Positions 22,664-34,410 of a stretch of 64,000 nt of DNA are shown one piece after another. A program made the translations under genes and the position numbers. Source of the stretch: Trema orientale (lineage: Eukaryota > Streptophyta > Magnoliopsida > Rosales > Cannabaceae); the NCBI GenBank assembly GCA_002914845.1, contig JXTC01000001.1, forward strand, positions 4,903,958-4,967,957, in the 5' to 3' direction. Each line of letters opens with the position of its first letter. The stretch's first letter is position 1. The notes under the pieces are model-generated. The model was not told the origin of the DNA. It saw only the letters and a list, made by a program, of their open reading frames with translations, and made no database searches.

Positions 22664-23602
22664 ATGGCAACTGAATCAAACAATACTGTTGTGGCCCAAG
22701 GGCCTACTCCTATTGTGGCCCTTGTGCCTGCTCCTATTGTGGCTCAAATGTCAAACCCTGTTGTGACTCCGATGATACCAGTAGAACACTACGAAGAGAA
22801 GCCTGAGAAGTTCAATAGGTTGAACTTCAAAATGTGGCAACATAAAATATTATTCTATCTGACCATATTAAACCTTGTGAGGCTCCTGACTGAGGAGGCT
22901 CCAAAAGCCAACGAAAATGAGCAAGACTTCAAAGTCATCGATGCGGTTGATGCTTGGAAATAGTCTGACTACCTGTGCCAAAACTATGTAATAAACGGTT
23001 TGACCAATTTTTTATATAGTATATATCGTAACAAGAAGAGACAAAGGAATTATGAGAGTCACTTGACCATAAATATAAGACTGAGGATGCTGGGTCCAAG
23101 AAATTTGTAGTAAGACGATTCCTAGACTTTAAAATGGCTAAAACAGTAATCAGTCAAGTTCAAGAGTTTCAATTGATTCTTTTCAGGCTGAGGGAATGGT
23201 CATATGTGCACCCTTCCAAGTAGCTACTGTTATTGAAAGGCTACCCCCTGCATGGAAGGATTTTAGGAGCTACCTCAAACATAAGCGAAAGGCAATGAAA
23301 CTTGAAGAGCTTGTTGTTCGACTTCGCATTGAGGAAGACAACAGACATGCTGAAAAGTCAAGAGCACCTTCCAGTACACCTATAGCTAAGGAAAATGTTA
23401 CAGAGCATTCTCAAGGCTCTAGAGCCAAGAAGAATAAATAGAAAAAGCCAAGCCAAAAGTTGGGGCCTAGAGGTAGAGTAGACAAGAAGCAGAAATTCCA
23501 AGAAAAGTACTTCAACTGTGACAAGATGGGTCACAAAGCTTCAGACTGTCGACTTCCAAAGAAGAAGAAGAATGAAGCCAACATAGTGGATGAAATCACA
23601 TA
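22664..23602 (+). pseudogene. Copia gag region, broken
   Basis: The reading starts with ATG at 22664. A Pro/Val-rich leader is followed by FNRLNFKMWQHKILFYL, the usual gag capsid opening of this Copia group, and ends at a TAG after VDAWK. After a frameshift it resumes with PPAWKDFRSYLKHKRKAM and RLRIEEDNR, has another stop, then reaches the nucleocapsid knuckle. There CDKMGHKASDC keeps three ligands of the CCHC motif, but the first Cys is replaced by Tyr (YFNC). It cannot produce a working capsid protein. Confidence 0.88.
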
Positions 23603-23642
23603 AGAGGTTTCTGACATAGACCTCTATGCAGTAGTTTCTGAA

Positions 23643-24972
23643 GTGAACCTAGTTGGGTCTAATCCCAAAGAATTGTGGCTTGACACTGGATCCACTCGAT
23701 ATGTATGCTCAAACAAAAGTTTGTTCACTTCATTCAAACTGCTTAAGAACGGGGAGAAGCTATTTATAGGAAACTCTACCACATCCACTGTCGAAGGCCA
23801 ACGCAAGGTGATCTTGAAGATGACCTCTGGGAAAGAGCTGACTCTGAATGTTGTGCTGTATGTGCCAGAGATCCACAAGAACTTAATATCCGGTTCGTTG
23901 CTGAATAATCATGGATTTCACATGGTGTTCGAGTCAGATAAAGTAGTTTTGTCTAAGAGGGGATTGTATGTGGGGAAAGGCTATATATATGATGAGTTTT
24001 TTTGAACTGAATGTAATGACTATTAAACCAAATAATAATAAAGCTAGCCCTTCTGCTTATTTGCTTGAGTCTTCTAATGTATGGCATGGTAGACTAGGAT
24101 ACGTTAATTATGATACTTTATATATATTAATTAACTTAAACCACATACTTGTTTTTAATATTGATTCAAAACACAAGTGTGAAACTTGTGTTGAAGCAAA
24201 ACTGACTATGTCATCATTTCAAAGTATTGAGAGGAATACTGAATCCCGTGATTTGATTCACAGTGATATTTGTGATTTAAAATTTATACAAACAAGGGGA
24301 AGTAATAAGTACTTTATTACTTTTCTTGATGATAGCACAAAATACTATTATGTATATTTGCTAAAATCCAAGGATGAAGCTATAGAGAAGTTTGTTCTTT
24401 ATAAGAATGAGGTTGAAAATCAACTCAGTAAGAAAATTAAGGTGCTAAAAAGTGATTGAGGTGGAGAGTATGATTCACATTTTGAGGAAATCTGTGCATA
24501 GTATGGAATCATACACGAAACCACAGCACCTTACTTGCCTCAGTCAAATGGAGTTGCTAAGCGAAAGAATCGTACCTTGAAAGAAATGATGAATATAATG
24601 TTAATAAGTTCTAGGTTATCCCAGAACATGTGGGAAGATGCTATTTTGACGGCCAATTACCTTTTGAATAAGGTACCCAAAAAGAAAGCAGAAAAGACTC
24701 CATATGAGTTGTGGAAAGGAAGAAAATTGTCCTACAATTATTTACGAATATGGGGATATCTTGCCAAAGTGGTTGTACCAACACCTAAAAAGGTGAAAAT
24801 TGGTTCGAAAACCGTTGATTGCATTTTTATTGGGTATGCACAAAACAGTAGTGCTTATCGGTTTCTTGTATATGAGTCAAAAATCCCAGACATACATAAG
24901 AACACGATAATGAATCAAGAAATGTATCATTTTTTGAACATGTATTTCCTTATAAATCTAAAGAAGAAGTAA
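23643..24972 (+). pseudogene. Copia protease and integrase region, broken
   Basis: The protease active site reads WLDTGSTRYVC near the start. After a frameshift around 24000 the integrase zinc region (HGRLGYVNY, then CETCVEAK) and catalytic core follow: HSDICDLKF supplies the first Asp, and after a stop, GGEYDSHFEEICA continues toward the second. A second stop precedes YGIIHETTAPYLPQSNGVAK, corresponding to the Glu/NGVAER motif, here changed to AKRKNRTL. The C-terminal part has the WGYLAKV and GSKTVDCIFIGYA phrases typical of Copia integrase. Family assignment is certain; activity is excluded. Confidence 0.9.
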
Positions 24973-25075
24973 GTTCGTCGAAACGAACACATAAGAGTAT
25001 TACTGAGAATAGTCAGGACCAAGATAAAAATAAAAAAACCGAGGTTGAACCTCGATAGAGTAAGAGAGCAAGGAC

Positions 25076-26641
25076 AGAAAAATCTTTTAGTCCAGATTTT
25101 CTGAAATACTTGCTAGAAAGTGAGCCTCGAACATATACTGAGGCTGTAAGCTCTACTGAAACGCCTTTGTGAAAAGAGGTAATTAAGAGCGAAATTGATT
25201 CTATCTTACAAAATCATACCTGGAAACTAGTGAACCTTCCTCCTGAATGTAAACCACTAGGTTCTAAATGGATTTTCAAAAGGAAAATGAAAGCTGATAG
25301 ATCCATTGATAAGTACAAGGCGAGACTTGTAATTAAAGGCTACAGATAGAAAGAAGGCCTGGACTATTTTGATACTTATTCTCCTATGACGAGAATAAAT
25401 TTTATTAGGATGGTACTTGCAATTGCCACTATGCGGAATCTCGAAATATACTAAATGGAGATCCAGAAGAAGAAATCTATATGGAATAACACGAAGGTTT
25501 TTCTGTACCAGGGCAGGAAAAGAAAGTCTGTAAGTTTGTGAAATCCTTGTATGGATTAAAACAAGCCCTGAAACAATGGCATGAAAAATTTAATAGCGCT
25601 ATAAAGGCTAATGGATTTAAAATCAACAAATGTGACAAATGTGTATATGTCAAAGACACCGAAAATAGTTATGCCATTTTGTGTCTTTACGTTGATGATA
25701 TGCTCATTGTTGGTAATAATAATAAAATGATCAAATCCACCAAAAATATGTTGAATTCAAGATTTGACATAAAAGATATGGGTATAACTGATGTCCTTTT
25801 GGGAATGAAAATCTCAAGAATTTCAGACGGGCTTGTTTTAAGTCAGTCACATTATGTGGACAATATTCTTGGAAAATTTGATAAAGATAATTCTAGAGTT
25901 GCCAGAATACCAGTAGATTTAACTTTACATTTATCCAAGAATAAAGGAGAGTATGTTTCTCAAGTAGAATACTCCAGAATGATAGGCAGTCTAATATACT
26001 TGATGAGCTATACAAGACCAGATATCGCCTATGCAGTTAGTAAACTAAGTAGATACATAAGTAATCCTGGGGCTAAGCATTGGTAAGAGATTATAAGAGT
26101 ATTGAAATACTTGCGGTTTACACGTAGTTATGGGTTGCACAATACAAGATATCCCTTTGTACTTGAAGGTTACAGTGATGTAAATTAGATATCTGATATT
26201 AAAGATTCAAATTCTACTAGTGGTTATGTGTTCATACTAGGAGATGCAGCAGTGTCATGGAAATCCTCGAAATAAACTGTTATTACTAAATCCACTATGA
26301 AATCTGAATTTATTGCACTGGATAAATGTAAGGAAGAAGCAGAATGGCTCTGCCATTTTTTAAAGGATATTCCGAGATAGCCAAAGCTTGTGCTTGCAAT
26401 TTGTATACATTGTGATAGTCAATCTGTAATTAGAAGAGCACATAGCAATATGTACAATGGTAAGTCTAGGTATATTCGTCATAGACATAATACTATTAGA
26501 CAACTACTCTCAACTGCGGTTATCTCTGTAGATTATGTAAAGTCAAAAGATAACATTGCAGATCCACTAATCAAAGGGTTAAATAGAGAGTTAGTTGAAA
26601 AGTCATCGAGGAGAATGAGATTAAAGCCCATGAAAGAATAA
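25076..26641 (+). pseudogene. Copia reverse transcriptase and RNase H region, broken
   Basis: In order: LGSKWIFKRKMKADRS and KARLVIKGYR (palm opening), SLYGLKQALKQWHEKF, the catalytic LYVDDMLIVG with the YVDD box intact, YTRPDIAYAVSKLSRY, then the RNase H part with SDVN, DSNSTSGYVF, AVSWKSSK, IHCDSQSVIRRAHSNMYNGK and the closing KDNIADPLIKGLNREL. In-frame stops interrupt it at several points (for example after GAKHW and within SDVN-ISD), and a frameshift separates it from the integrase. It is a dead copy of a Tork-like Copia polyprotein end. Confidence 0.92.
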
Positions 26642-27224
26642 GTCGATACAGTGGAAACCCAACCTAGTTGACTAGAGATCCCAAGATCTAGGTTCAAATG
26701 GGACAACTAAATTATAAAGATTGTGTTGAATCACTGTGAGGATCTCCCCATGTCCATTCCTATATATGATGAAACAGTGATGCCCGTAAAAAGAAAGGTT
26801 AAACTGTGCTTTTAATGATTCTTATACGTCGAAAACTAGAATTTCGAGTAGAGTAATGCGGGTTATTTTTAATTAAGAGATCACCTGTATAAGAGAGAAG
26901 TAGGGCCGCTTCTAAGGGAATTGTTAGGGTGCAATTCTTATTAATCTCTCATAGAACCAGGCGTATGTTCATGGCCAAAATGAACATAACAGTGAGAACT
27001 GAAAAAGTGTCAAGAAGATTCCTGTGTGAGATATGTTATCATTTATATAAATAACAGAATAGTTCAAGGATATCGCGTCTACTGTTTAGTTAGTAAAGTA
27101 AATGTATTTTCACAAGGAAATGTTCAAAGGGTAACACTTACCAATCCTATGCAGGTTTTGACCATTAAATTCTATCACTAAGTCTGTCCGGTCTTAGGTC
27201 ATCAATTTCATTTATGTGGGGAAT

Positions 27225-28513
27225 TATTGGAAAAAATGGTTTGGAAAACTATTGTAAATAGCCATTTTGAGGCATGAAAATGAGTGAGATCTACTTCGTA
27301 TTAGTGGACACTCTTTATGGTATCGTGTTCTTCTCTGCGAATACATCGAAATGATATATTCATATGGCTAAAATGGAGCTTAGGTGAATTAAAAATTGAA
27401 ACCCAAAGTGAGGAGGTTGGAGTGAAAAAATAATAAGACGTGAGAGAAGTCCCATATGGAAAAAATAGCATTTGGCAAAGGTGTATATATAGAGTCACTT
27501 AACTTTTAATTGATAACTTAGTAAGCTGAAAGGCTCTCTCTTGTGCGAGCACGAGGGGGGGTGCAAAATACGGATCAGCCCAGCATACACTTGTGTGCAC
27601 CCCTGCATCCTGCGGACATGAACGCCGGTCCAAAAAATCCCACCTTGGGCCTGTCAATATTTTGCTATTTTTTTTTTATTTTTCCAAGCCTAATCAAAAT
27701 CTAAATCAGCTGTCAGAAGCTACTAGAACTATACAGTAATAGTTCTGGGGTTACAACATTTATTCTGCAGCATTATTTGGCCTCATAAAGTTATATGGAA
27801 GAGCTAAAACGTTTTGGATTTATTGTTGTAACAGCTAAATATTTTTCACCACGTTAATGGGGCTGTTTAATGCATAGTTCCCCCTTGAGCACTATAAAAA
27901 TAGAGCTCCTCTTCACTTCTCAACACATCAAAAATAATAATCAAATCTTTCATCTCTCTTATTTGCTCTATGGTGGTTAGCTTCTATTAGTTGGTAGATA
28001 GAGTTTGGGTCTTCTGGTGAGGTCGAGCTCTATAGTTAATTCTTCCGTAGTTTTGATGATAGAGTCTGGGCATTGCTTAGTTCGTTGAGAGTAGTAAGTT
28101 GGTGCGACGTTGCTATTCGTGAACCGTTTTATCCTGTGAAACAGACGCTGTTGGTATTCCTCTAAGCACCCCGGTGAGGAGGCGTAACTATTTTAAGAAA
28201 ATTGTATGATACACAAGGCTCAGTTTGGTTTCCTTAAATTACTTTGTTATATTGGTTATTACTATCGTGATTATTATTGTAGTAAATTAATTGTGATTTT
28301 TTGCTACATTATTTGATTTATTTTTATGATAATTGTTATTATCCTAGTTGTAGTTAAATAATCATGATTTATATTGTTTTTACATCATACGTTATAATCA
28401 AATTATCTGTGATTTCTCCTTGTTTAATATTACTAGAATATTCATATTATTGACATAATATTGTTGTATTTTTTTTTCTAGATTTATTATTACTTGCAAT
28501 AATTTTTCTAACA
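27225..28513 (+). repeat. 3' LTR of the Copia element
   Basis: Matches the 5' LTR along its length. Its first dinucleotide is mutated (TA instead of TG) and it ends TTTTTCTAACA. TATA box at about 27892-27899. Confidence 0.9.
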
Positions 28514-28525
28514 TTTTCTCCTACT

Positions 28526-29092
28526 CACTCGTCGTCAAATCTTTTTCCTTCGCCATCAGTTGCCTATCTCACACATGCTCAAAGTCGCCAAGCTCCAGCT
28601 GTTCTCGCTATCAACTTATCTTTTCTCTCTCTTTCTCAAGTTTATTTGCTCTCTAAACTTGCTTTAGGGTTTTCTTGTTTCAATATTTTTCTAAATAAAT
28701 TTGTCGATTTACAACAAATTCAAGAAACAAAGTGTGTTAATCAATTCTAATATCAATGTTTTTTTAATTCTATAATATTTTTGGAGTGGTTTATCATGTA
28801 TTTCTATAATATTTTTATTTTTTTTGTCCCTATTTTTAGGTTTTTGTACGTGTATGTACGATATCATTTGTTTATACAAATATATACATGTACAATACTT
28901 ATGAATGTCTTTTTCATATTTATTGCTTTTGACTGATTATATGTAGGTGGAGAAACCGGCTAGACCACACCGCAGTAGGTAGGTGCGATCAGGCTAGTTT
29001 TAGTCGACCATTAAGTTTTGGTGCACTTGCTGACCTACAATTTGGTATATCTTTTGGGGTTCCGAACCAGCCAAACTGGCTATGAATTTCCC
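28526..29092. repeat. hAT-like end block, copy A
   Basis: Shares long stretches with 33764-34402, for example CTCGCTATCAA, CTCTCTTTCTCAAGTTT, TTTGCTCTCTAAACTTGCTT and TAGTTTTAGTCGACCATTA. It ends at CTATGAATTTCCC, the counterpart of the hAT end in copy B. Confidence 0.75.
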
Positions 29093-31189
29093 GTGTCGTC
29101 AAATAATCAAATATAATTAAATCTTCCGATGACTATCGTAGAAACCTAGCATAATAGCAAGAAAAAGTCGATCCCATAAAGAATTTGTATGATTATCGAA
29201 TTGACCTAAACTAACATGAGCTACGTACTACTAATGAATGATGCTTTTGGAATTACAAATCAAATAAATATTAATTAAACTATAACTAAATCAAGCATAA
29301 AATATAAATGAATTGAACTCAATAGACAAAAACTTAGTTAAAAACTACTCTCCACCACTAGATATAGGTTCCAATTAATTATAGATTTCAATTATTAACC
29401 ATTCCTTAAAGCCATTAATCCTAAATAGTTTACGAACGCATCATTATCACGTCACTCCTTAGATTATACGTTACCTAGACAAACACTATAGTTAACATCT
29501 TTCAATTAGATTGTCTAAGCAAACACTCTAGGTCTAACTTAACTGAAGCATTAAACTAAGAGATTGACTAATCTAGATCCTTAATCATGCAAACTAATAA
29601 CTCTGCAAAAATAGAGTTATTTGTACTCTTTTATTTAGTCAAAATAAGTGTCTTTGGATAATTTTAGTTTAGATTTTAATAATTTAAGTTTTTTTATTTT
29701 ATTTCACGTTTATTAGATTTAGGCATTTAATTTAATTTAATTTAAGATAATTTAATTTAGTTTAATTAATTCAGAATTAATTTTATTTGTTTTAGATTTT
29801 TAATTTAATTCGTTTTGAATTCGATTTTTTTAAATATAAATAGGAAGAAATAAAGCCCAGGCGCACGTGTTGAAGAGGAAGACCAGGCGCGATGTGGAGC
29901 ATCCGATCAAACTCCAAAGTCGTTAGATGAGCACGTGCTTTACACGGGCATGGAGAGGAGAGTGAGGCAGCAAAGAGCAGGTGGGGCCCATATGAAGAAA
30001 GTGGTTGCTGCTTTTGTCAGTGGATCTTGTGCGACACATCTCCCATACAACCGGCTTTGAAGCAAGTGAATTTACGCCACGTCTGCTCTAAAAGTCAATT
30101 TTTTTTATCCGCCAATCAGCTCCTGGTTTGGTCCTGACCTCACCAATTCCGTCCACACTTGATATTTTCCAATTGCTCAGAAACATAATAGAAGAAAGGA
30201 TAAGAAAAAAATAAAAACCACGAAATTGCCGCATCTCTCTTACTAATTAGAGGAGAGCACACGAATCCTTATACAACACCAATACTCTCTTTTTTCAGCT
30301 ATAAAAGATTACGGACAAGAGAAAAAAAAACACACTATTCTGAGAGAGAAAGTCAGAGAGAGAGAGCAATGGTAGAGTAGAGCTTCAATAGCGGATTTCT
30401 CTGTTTGATTTTATTTTTTAGTTCTAGTTTTTATTTTTCTTTAGGTATTTAAATTAATTATTTTAGTTTTTTTATTTAGTTATGAAATAGATTTTTATTT
30501 CTAGGATGTCAATGAATCTGTACTATGATTCTTAATTTTTCTTAGTTTATTTTTTTTAATTCTAATTTTCTTTACATTTCTAAGTGTTTATTCTATTTAT
30601 GTTTTGAATTGATCACTCAATTAATTGATTAGGAATTTCTAGACTGAATTGGAAGAGGAGGTTTAGAATATTTCTATGAATAGAATATTATAAATTATAT
30701 AAGATAGAAATATACTCATAGGCTTATGCAATTTTAAAAGAAATCATAAAACTTAATGAATCTTTTGCTTAATTTAATTCGTATAGGAATATAGTGAATT
30801 ATTAAGTGAAAATATTATTATTAAGTCTTGGAAGAGATTAGTAATAAATATTAGGATGTTCTAATTGATACTTGGGTAAATTAATTGGATTAAGAAGAAA
30901 CAATAGAAAATTAAGAAGATCAGGAAGCTAAAATTGGTATCCTAGGTTGTTTTTGCATTGGTATTTTTCTCTATTTATTTTTTAGTAATTTATTTGCTTA
31001 AGTATTTTGTTTTTATTTTTGTTTTAGTATTAGTATTTGTGTTTTAATTTCTTTATTTTTAAATTTTAACTGGTTAAATAAAATTAGGGTTAAACTAATT
31101 TAATCAATCTTCGTGGGACGATATTTTTACTCACTATTATATTACTTGTTTGCGATTTTGTGTACTTGCAAATTTCTAGAATAAATTTT

Positions 31190-31207
31190 TGGCATCGTTG
31201 TCGGGGA
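31190..31207 (+). other. Retrotransposon primer binding site (tRNA-Asp type)
   Basis: TGGCATCGTTGTCGGGGA matches the complement of plant tRNA-Asp (TGGCGCCGTTGCCGGGGA) at 15 of 18 positions. All three differences are C-to-T or G-to-A changes, as expected from methylated-cytosine decay. Confidence 0.8.
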
Positions 31208-31312
31208 TTATTTTAATTGAATTTTTTTCATACTAATATTGATACCAAATAACCTTAGTCTTATTCTAACTTAGTCTTATTCTAACTTTTTCTTTATTTT
31301 ACTTTAATCACC

Positions 31313-32737
31313 ATGGCTGGTGAACGAGGAGACAACCGGACAGGTTAACAAGATAGAACAATTGTGAACAACCGGGTACTACATGATTATGCTTTGCATG
31401 TAGTCAACGAGATATCCTTAGGGATAAGATGTCCGACCATTTAAACTAATAATTTTGAGACCAAGCCGGCTATTATCCAGATGATTCAGACTTTTGTACA
31501 ATTCAGTAGGCTACCGAATGATGATCAGAATGCCCACATCGCCAATTTTCTGGAAATCTACGATACCTTTAAATATGATAGTGTTACTGATGATGTCATT
31601 AGATTGAAGTTCTTACCATTTTCGCTCCGAGACAAAGTAAAAAGTTGGTTGACTCCACTCCCATCTGGAACTATTACTACCTAGAACGATTTGGCCTAGA
31701 AATTCTTGGCGAAATTCTTCCTTCCTGCAAAGACAGTGAAGATGAGGAATGAAATCACACAATTCACTCAATATGAGGTGGAGTCTTTTTATGAAGCTTT
31801 GGAGAGATACAAGTACATGCTAAGAAGATGTCCTCATCACGGTTTGCCAAAGTGGTTACAAGTTCAAACCTTTTACAATGGTTTGAATGGTTCGACCAGA
31901 ACTCTGATAGACGCTGTAGCTGGTGGAGTGTTGATAGGTATAACACAAAACGAATCCTATGAATTACTTGAGGAGATGGCTGCCAATAATTACTAGTGGC
32001 CATCAGAACAAATCATGCTTAAGAGAGTTGCTGGACTTCATAACGTGGATCACTTGACGGCACTAACTACTTAAGTAGCTGCTCTTTTTCATCAAATTAG
32101 TGGGATGAAAGTCAATGCTATACACACTCTGCTAGTAGTGTGTGAATTTTGTGGAGGAGCTCATTCTAGTATAGAGTGTATTATAGGTAACCCAACACCA
32201 TTCGAGCAAGTACATTTCATACCTCAATCTCAATCTCAATTCAAGGCACCTAATAACCCAAACTCCAATATCTACAATCAGAGATGTCGCAATCACCTAA
32301 ATGTTTCATAGAAGAATAATCAGAATGTGATGCAGCCACAATCCTATCAACAACTGCTAAGGTTTGGCCACCAAGCAGAAAGCAAACTAGCATCTAAAGA
32401 GGCTTTAGCTCAATACATGACAAAAACCAATGCAGCAATCCAAAATCTCATTCTACTTACTCAAGAATTGGTGAACTCAAATCATAACTTAGCTAGCTCA
32501 CAAAAAAATTTGGAGATACAAATGGGGCAATTAGCTGAGGCGATCAAATCTCGACCACTTGGGAATTTATCAAGTACTACAGAAGTGAACCCTAAGGAGC
32601 ATTGTAATGCAATAACTCTAAGGAGTGGGGAGCAAGTGGAGCGACTAAGCCAACCAATTTCAGCTAACCCACCACAACTAGCTCTATCACCACCTGTGGT
32701 CTCAAGCAGACAGCAGCAGGTACAACCTCGATGGTAA
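31313..32737 (+). pseudogene. Ty3/gypsy gag, broken
   Basis: ATG at 31313 opens MAGERGDN and a stop follows within ten codons. The capsid region is well preserved: QFSRLPNDDQNAHIANFLEI, LPFSLRDKVKSWL, then after two stops KFLAKFFLPAKT and HHGLPKWLQVQTFYNGL. A knuckle-like CEFCGGAHSSIEC follows at about 32140-32180. The C-terminal portion contains LASKEALAQYMTKTNAAIQ and AITLRSGEQVE, a phrase typical of gag-pol junctions in Athila/Tat-type gypsy elements. No protease or reverse transcriptase follows. Confidence 0.85.
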
Positions 32738-33763
32738 TCTAAGACAAGACATGTTATGCTAGAAAGGCCAAGATCAAAGTTGTCTATGCAGAATCAACCA
32801 AGGAGGACTAGTAATAAATATTAGGACTTTCTAATTGGCACTTAGGTAAATTAATTGGATTAAGAAGAAACAATAGAAAATTAAGAGGATTGGAAAGGTG
32901 AAATTGATATCCTAAGTTGTTTTTGTATCGGTATTTTTTTCTATTTCTTTTCCAGTTTTTTATTTGCTTAAGTATTTTGTTTTTATTTTTATTAATAGTA
33001 TTTTTATTTTAATTTCTTTAATTTTTTTAAATTTTAGTTGGTTAGATAAAACAAGGGTTAATCTAATTTCAGTACTTAGTAGGGAATTTTAGTTAATCAA
33101 TATCTGTGGGATGATATTTTTACTTATCATTATATTATTTATTTTTGCGATTTCGTATACTTGAGAATTTTTCACAACAAGTTTTTTTAGAGAGTTAAAA
33201 TTTTCTTAAAAAATGAAAAATGAAAAAAACTTTAAAAAAAAATAGTTTAATGTGTGTTAGCTCTGACTTAGAGGGTTATATTATAAGGGAGCCGTCCTAG
33301 GAGGCTTATAAGCTCAAATTAGGGTGAAATTAGAGTCTAATTTGTTTAAAAGACCTAAAAGCTGTGAGTTTACACTTTACGGATGCTGCGACACACGAGT
33401 ATTGGTGCCACGCTGCTAAGTTTCTATCTAAATGGCTGCAGAATTCCAGAAGTTAGGAGTGTTGCGGTGCCAGCGGAGTTTTTCGTGTTCGTCATTTTTT
33501 TTCTTGTTTTCTCTTCCTTGGACTTCCATAAGCTAGAAGCCACAACTCTAGAGGACTAATACTGCCACTCTTGACCCTTGGAAGTTAGCACATTTTTTTC
33601 ACTCCTTGCTCTGTTTTGACCCATTCTAGCTCTATTTTGCTCATTTTCCTCAAAATTCATCTAAAACACAAAAGTAAAGATAAGTAACACAAAATATCAA
33701 GAAAACTAACAAAATTATATGGAGAAATGACATAAAACATAGACATAATTAACACCTATCACC

Positions 33764-34402
33764 CACCGTCAGCTCTCTCTCCTTTACAATCAGTCATCTC
33801 TCTTGCATACGCTCGAAGCGGCCAGGTGCCAACTCCTCTCGCTATCAAGTTATCTCTCCTCTCTCTTTCTCAAGTTTGTTTGCTCTCTAAACTTGCTTTA
33901 AAGTTTGTTTGTTTCAATATTTTTCTGAATAAAATCATGTCAGTTTATAACAAATACAGGAGACAAAGTGTGTTAATTGATTCTAATATCAATGTTGGTT
34001 AATTATATATCGTTTTGGGAGTGGTTTATCATGTTTTTCTATATTTTTCTTATACCTCTATCTTTGTTCCTAGGTTTTTATTCGTGTATATGATATATCA
34101 TTTGTGTATACAAATATATACATGCATGTATACTTACGAATGTTGTTTGCATATTTAATGTCTACATTATATGTTATTAAGTATTATGTCTACATTTAAT
34201 TATTTTAATATTGTTTTGGATGGTAAAAGCCAATTTTCTAAATTGCGGAAACCAGCTGACTGACTACAAAAATGTAGGTATAGTTTGGTTAGTTTTAGTC
34301 GACCATTACAGACCATACGGTCTGGTATACCTGCTAAACTGCACATACAATTTGGTCTATCTTTTGGGATTCTAGATTGGCAAAGCCGGCAATGACCCTG
34401 TA
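33764..34402. repeat. hAT-like end block, copy B
   Basis: Diverged copy of 28526-29092, same orientation. Ends GGCAATGACCCTGTA, the presumed hAT terminus, followed by GAAATTAT. Confidence 0.7.
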
Positions 34403-34410
34403 GAAATTAT

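Larger units (their letters stand above)
21118..28513 (+). mobile_element. Full-length but inactive Ty1/Copia LTR retrotransposon
   Basis: The 7.4 kb element has two LTRs of about 1.28 kb, a gag region, then protease, integrase, reverse transcriptase and RNase H in the order that defines Copia. The two LTRs are similar but differ by many substitutions, and the reading frame is broken repeatedly, so the insertion is old. A purine-rich GTGGGGA lies just before the 3' LTR. No good tRNA primer site follows the 5' LTR; only ATCAG of the usual motif is seen at 22399-22403. T runs flank both ends, so the 5-bp target repeat cannot be defined. Confidence 0.93.
29620..33190 (+). mobile_element. Ty3/gypsy element with gag only (pol deleted), nested in the minus-strand LTR
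   Basis: A long 5' LTR (about 29620-31187) with a TATA box (CTATAAAAG, 30299-30307) is followed by a tRNA-Asp-type primer site and a broken gag. At about 32810 the sequence returns to LTR: 32810-33180 matches 30835-31187 closely. So pol and most of the 3' LTR have been lost. AGAGTTA occurs at both junctions (29613-29619 and 33191-33197) and may mark the target, although the exact LTR ends are unclear. Confidence 0.7.
29094..33761 (-). mobile_element. Ty3/gypsy-type LTR on the minus strand, split by a nested element
   Basis: Read on the minus strand, the LTR starts TGATAGGTGTTAATTATG at 33761, runs to about 33191, resumes at about 29613 and ends GACGACA at 29094. It would be about 1.1 kb uninterrupted. 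The minus-strand phrase CTTTATGGGATCGAC near its end matches the usual U5 region of plant gypsy LTRs. No second LTR or pol is present, so it is a solo LTR. The flanking pentamers TCCCG and CCCAC do not match. Confidence 0.55.
20616..34402. mobile_element. hAT-like element(s) opened by nested retrotransposons
   Basis: The left end TAGGGGTATTCAAAAC and the right end, which reads TACAGGGTCATTGCC on the minus strand, resemble hAT termini. AAAATTAT (20608-20615) and GAAATTAT (34403-34410) flank them, an 8-bp target repeat with one mismatch. Own sequence is left only at 20616-21117, 28514-29092 and 33764-34402; the rest is inserted retroelements. The last two blocks are copies of each other, so two hAT copies or a duplicated end are involved. 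No transposase sequence is recognised. Confidence 0.5.
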
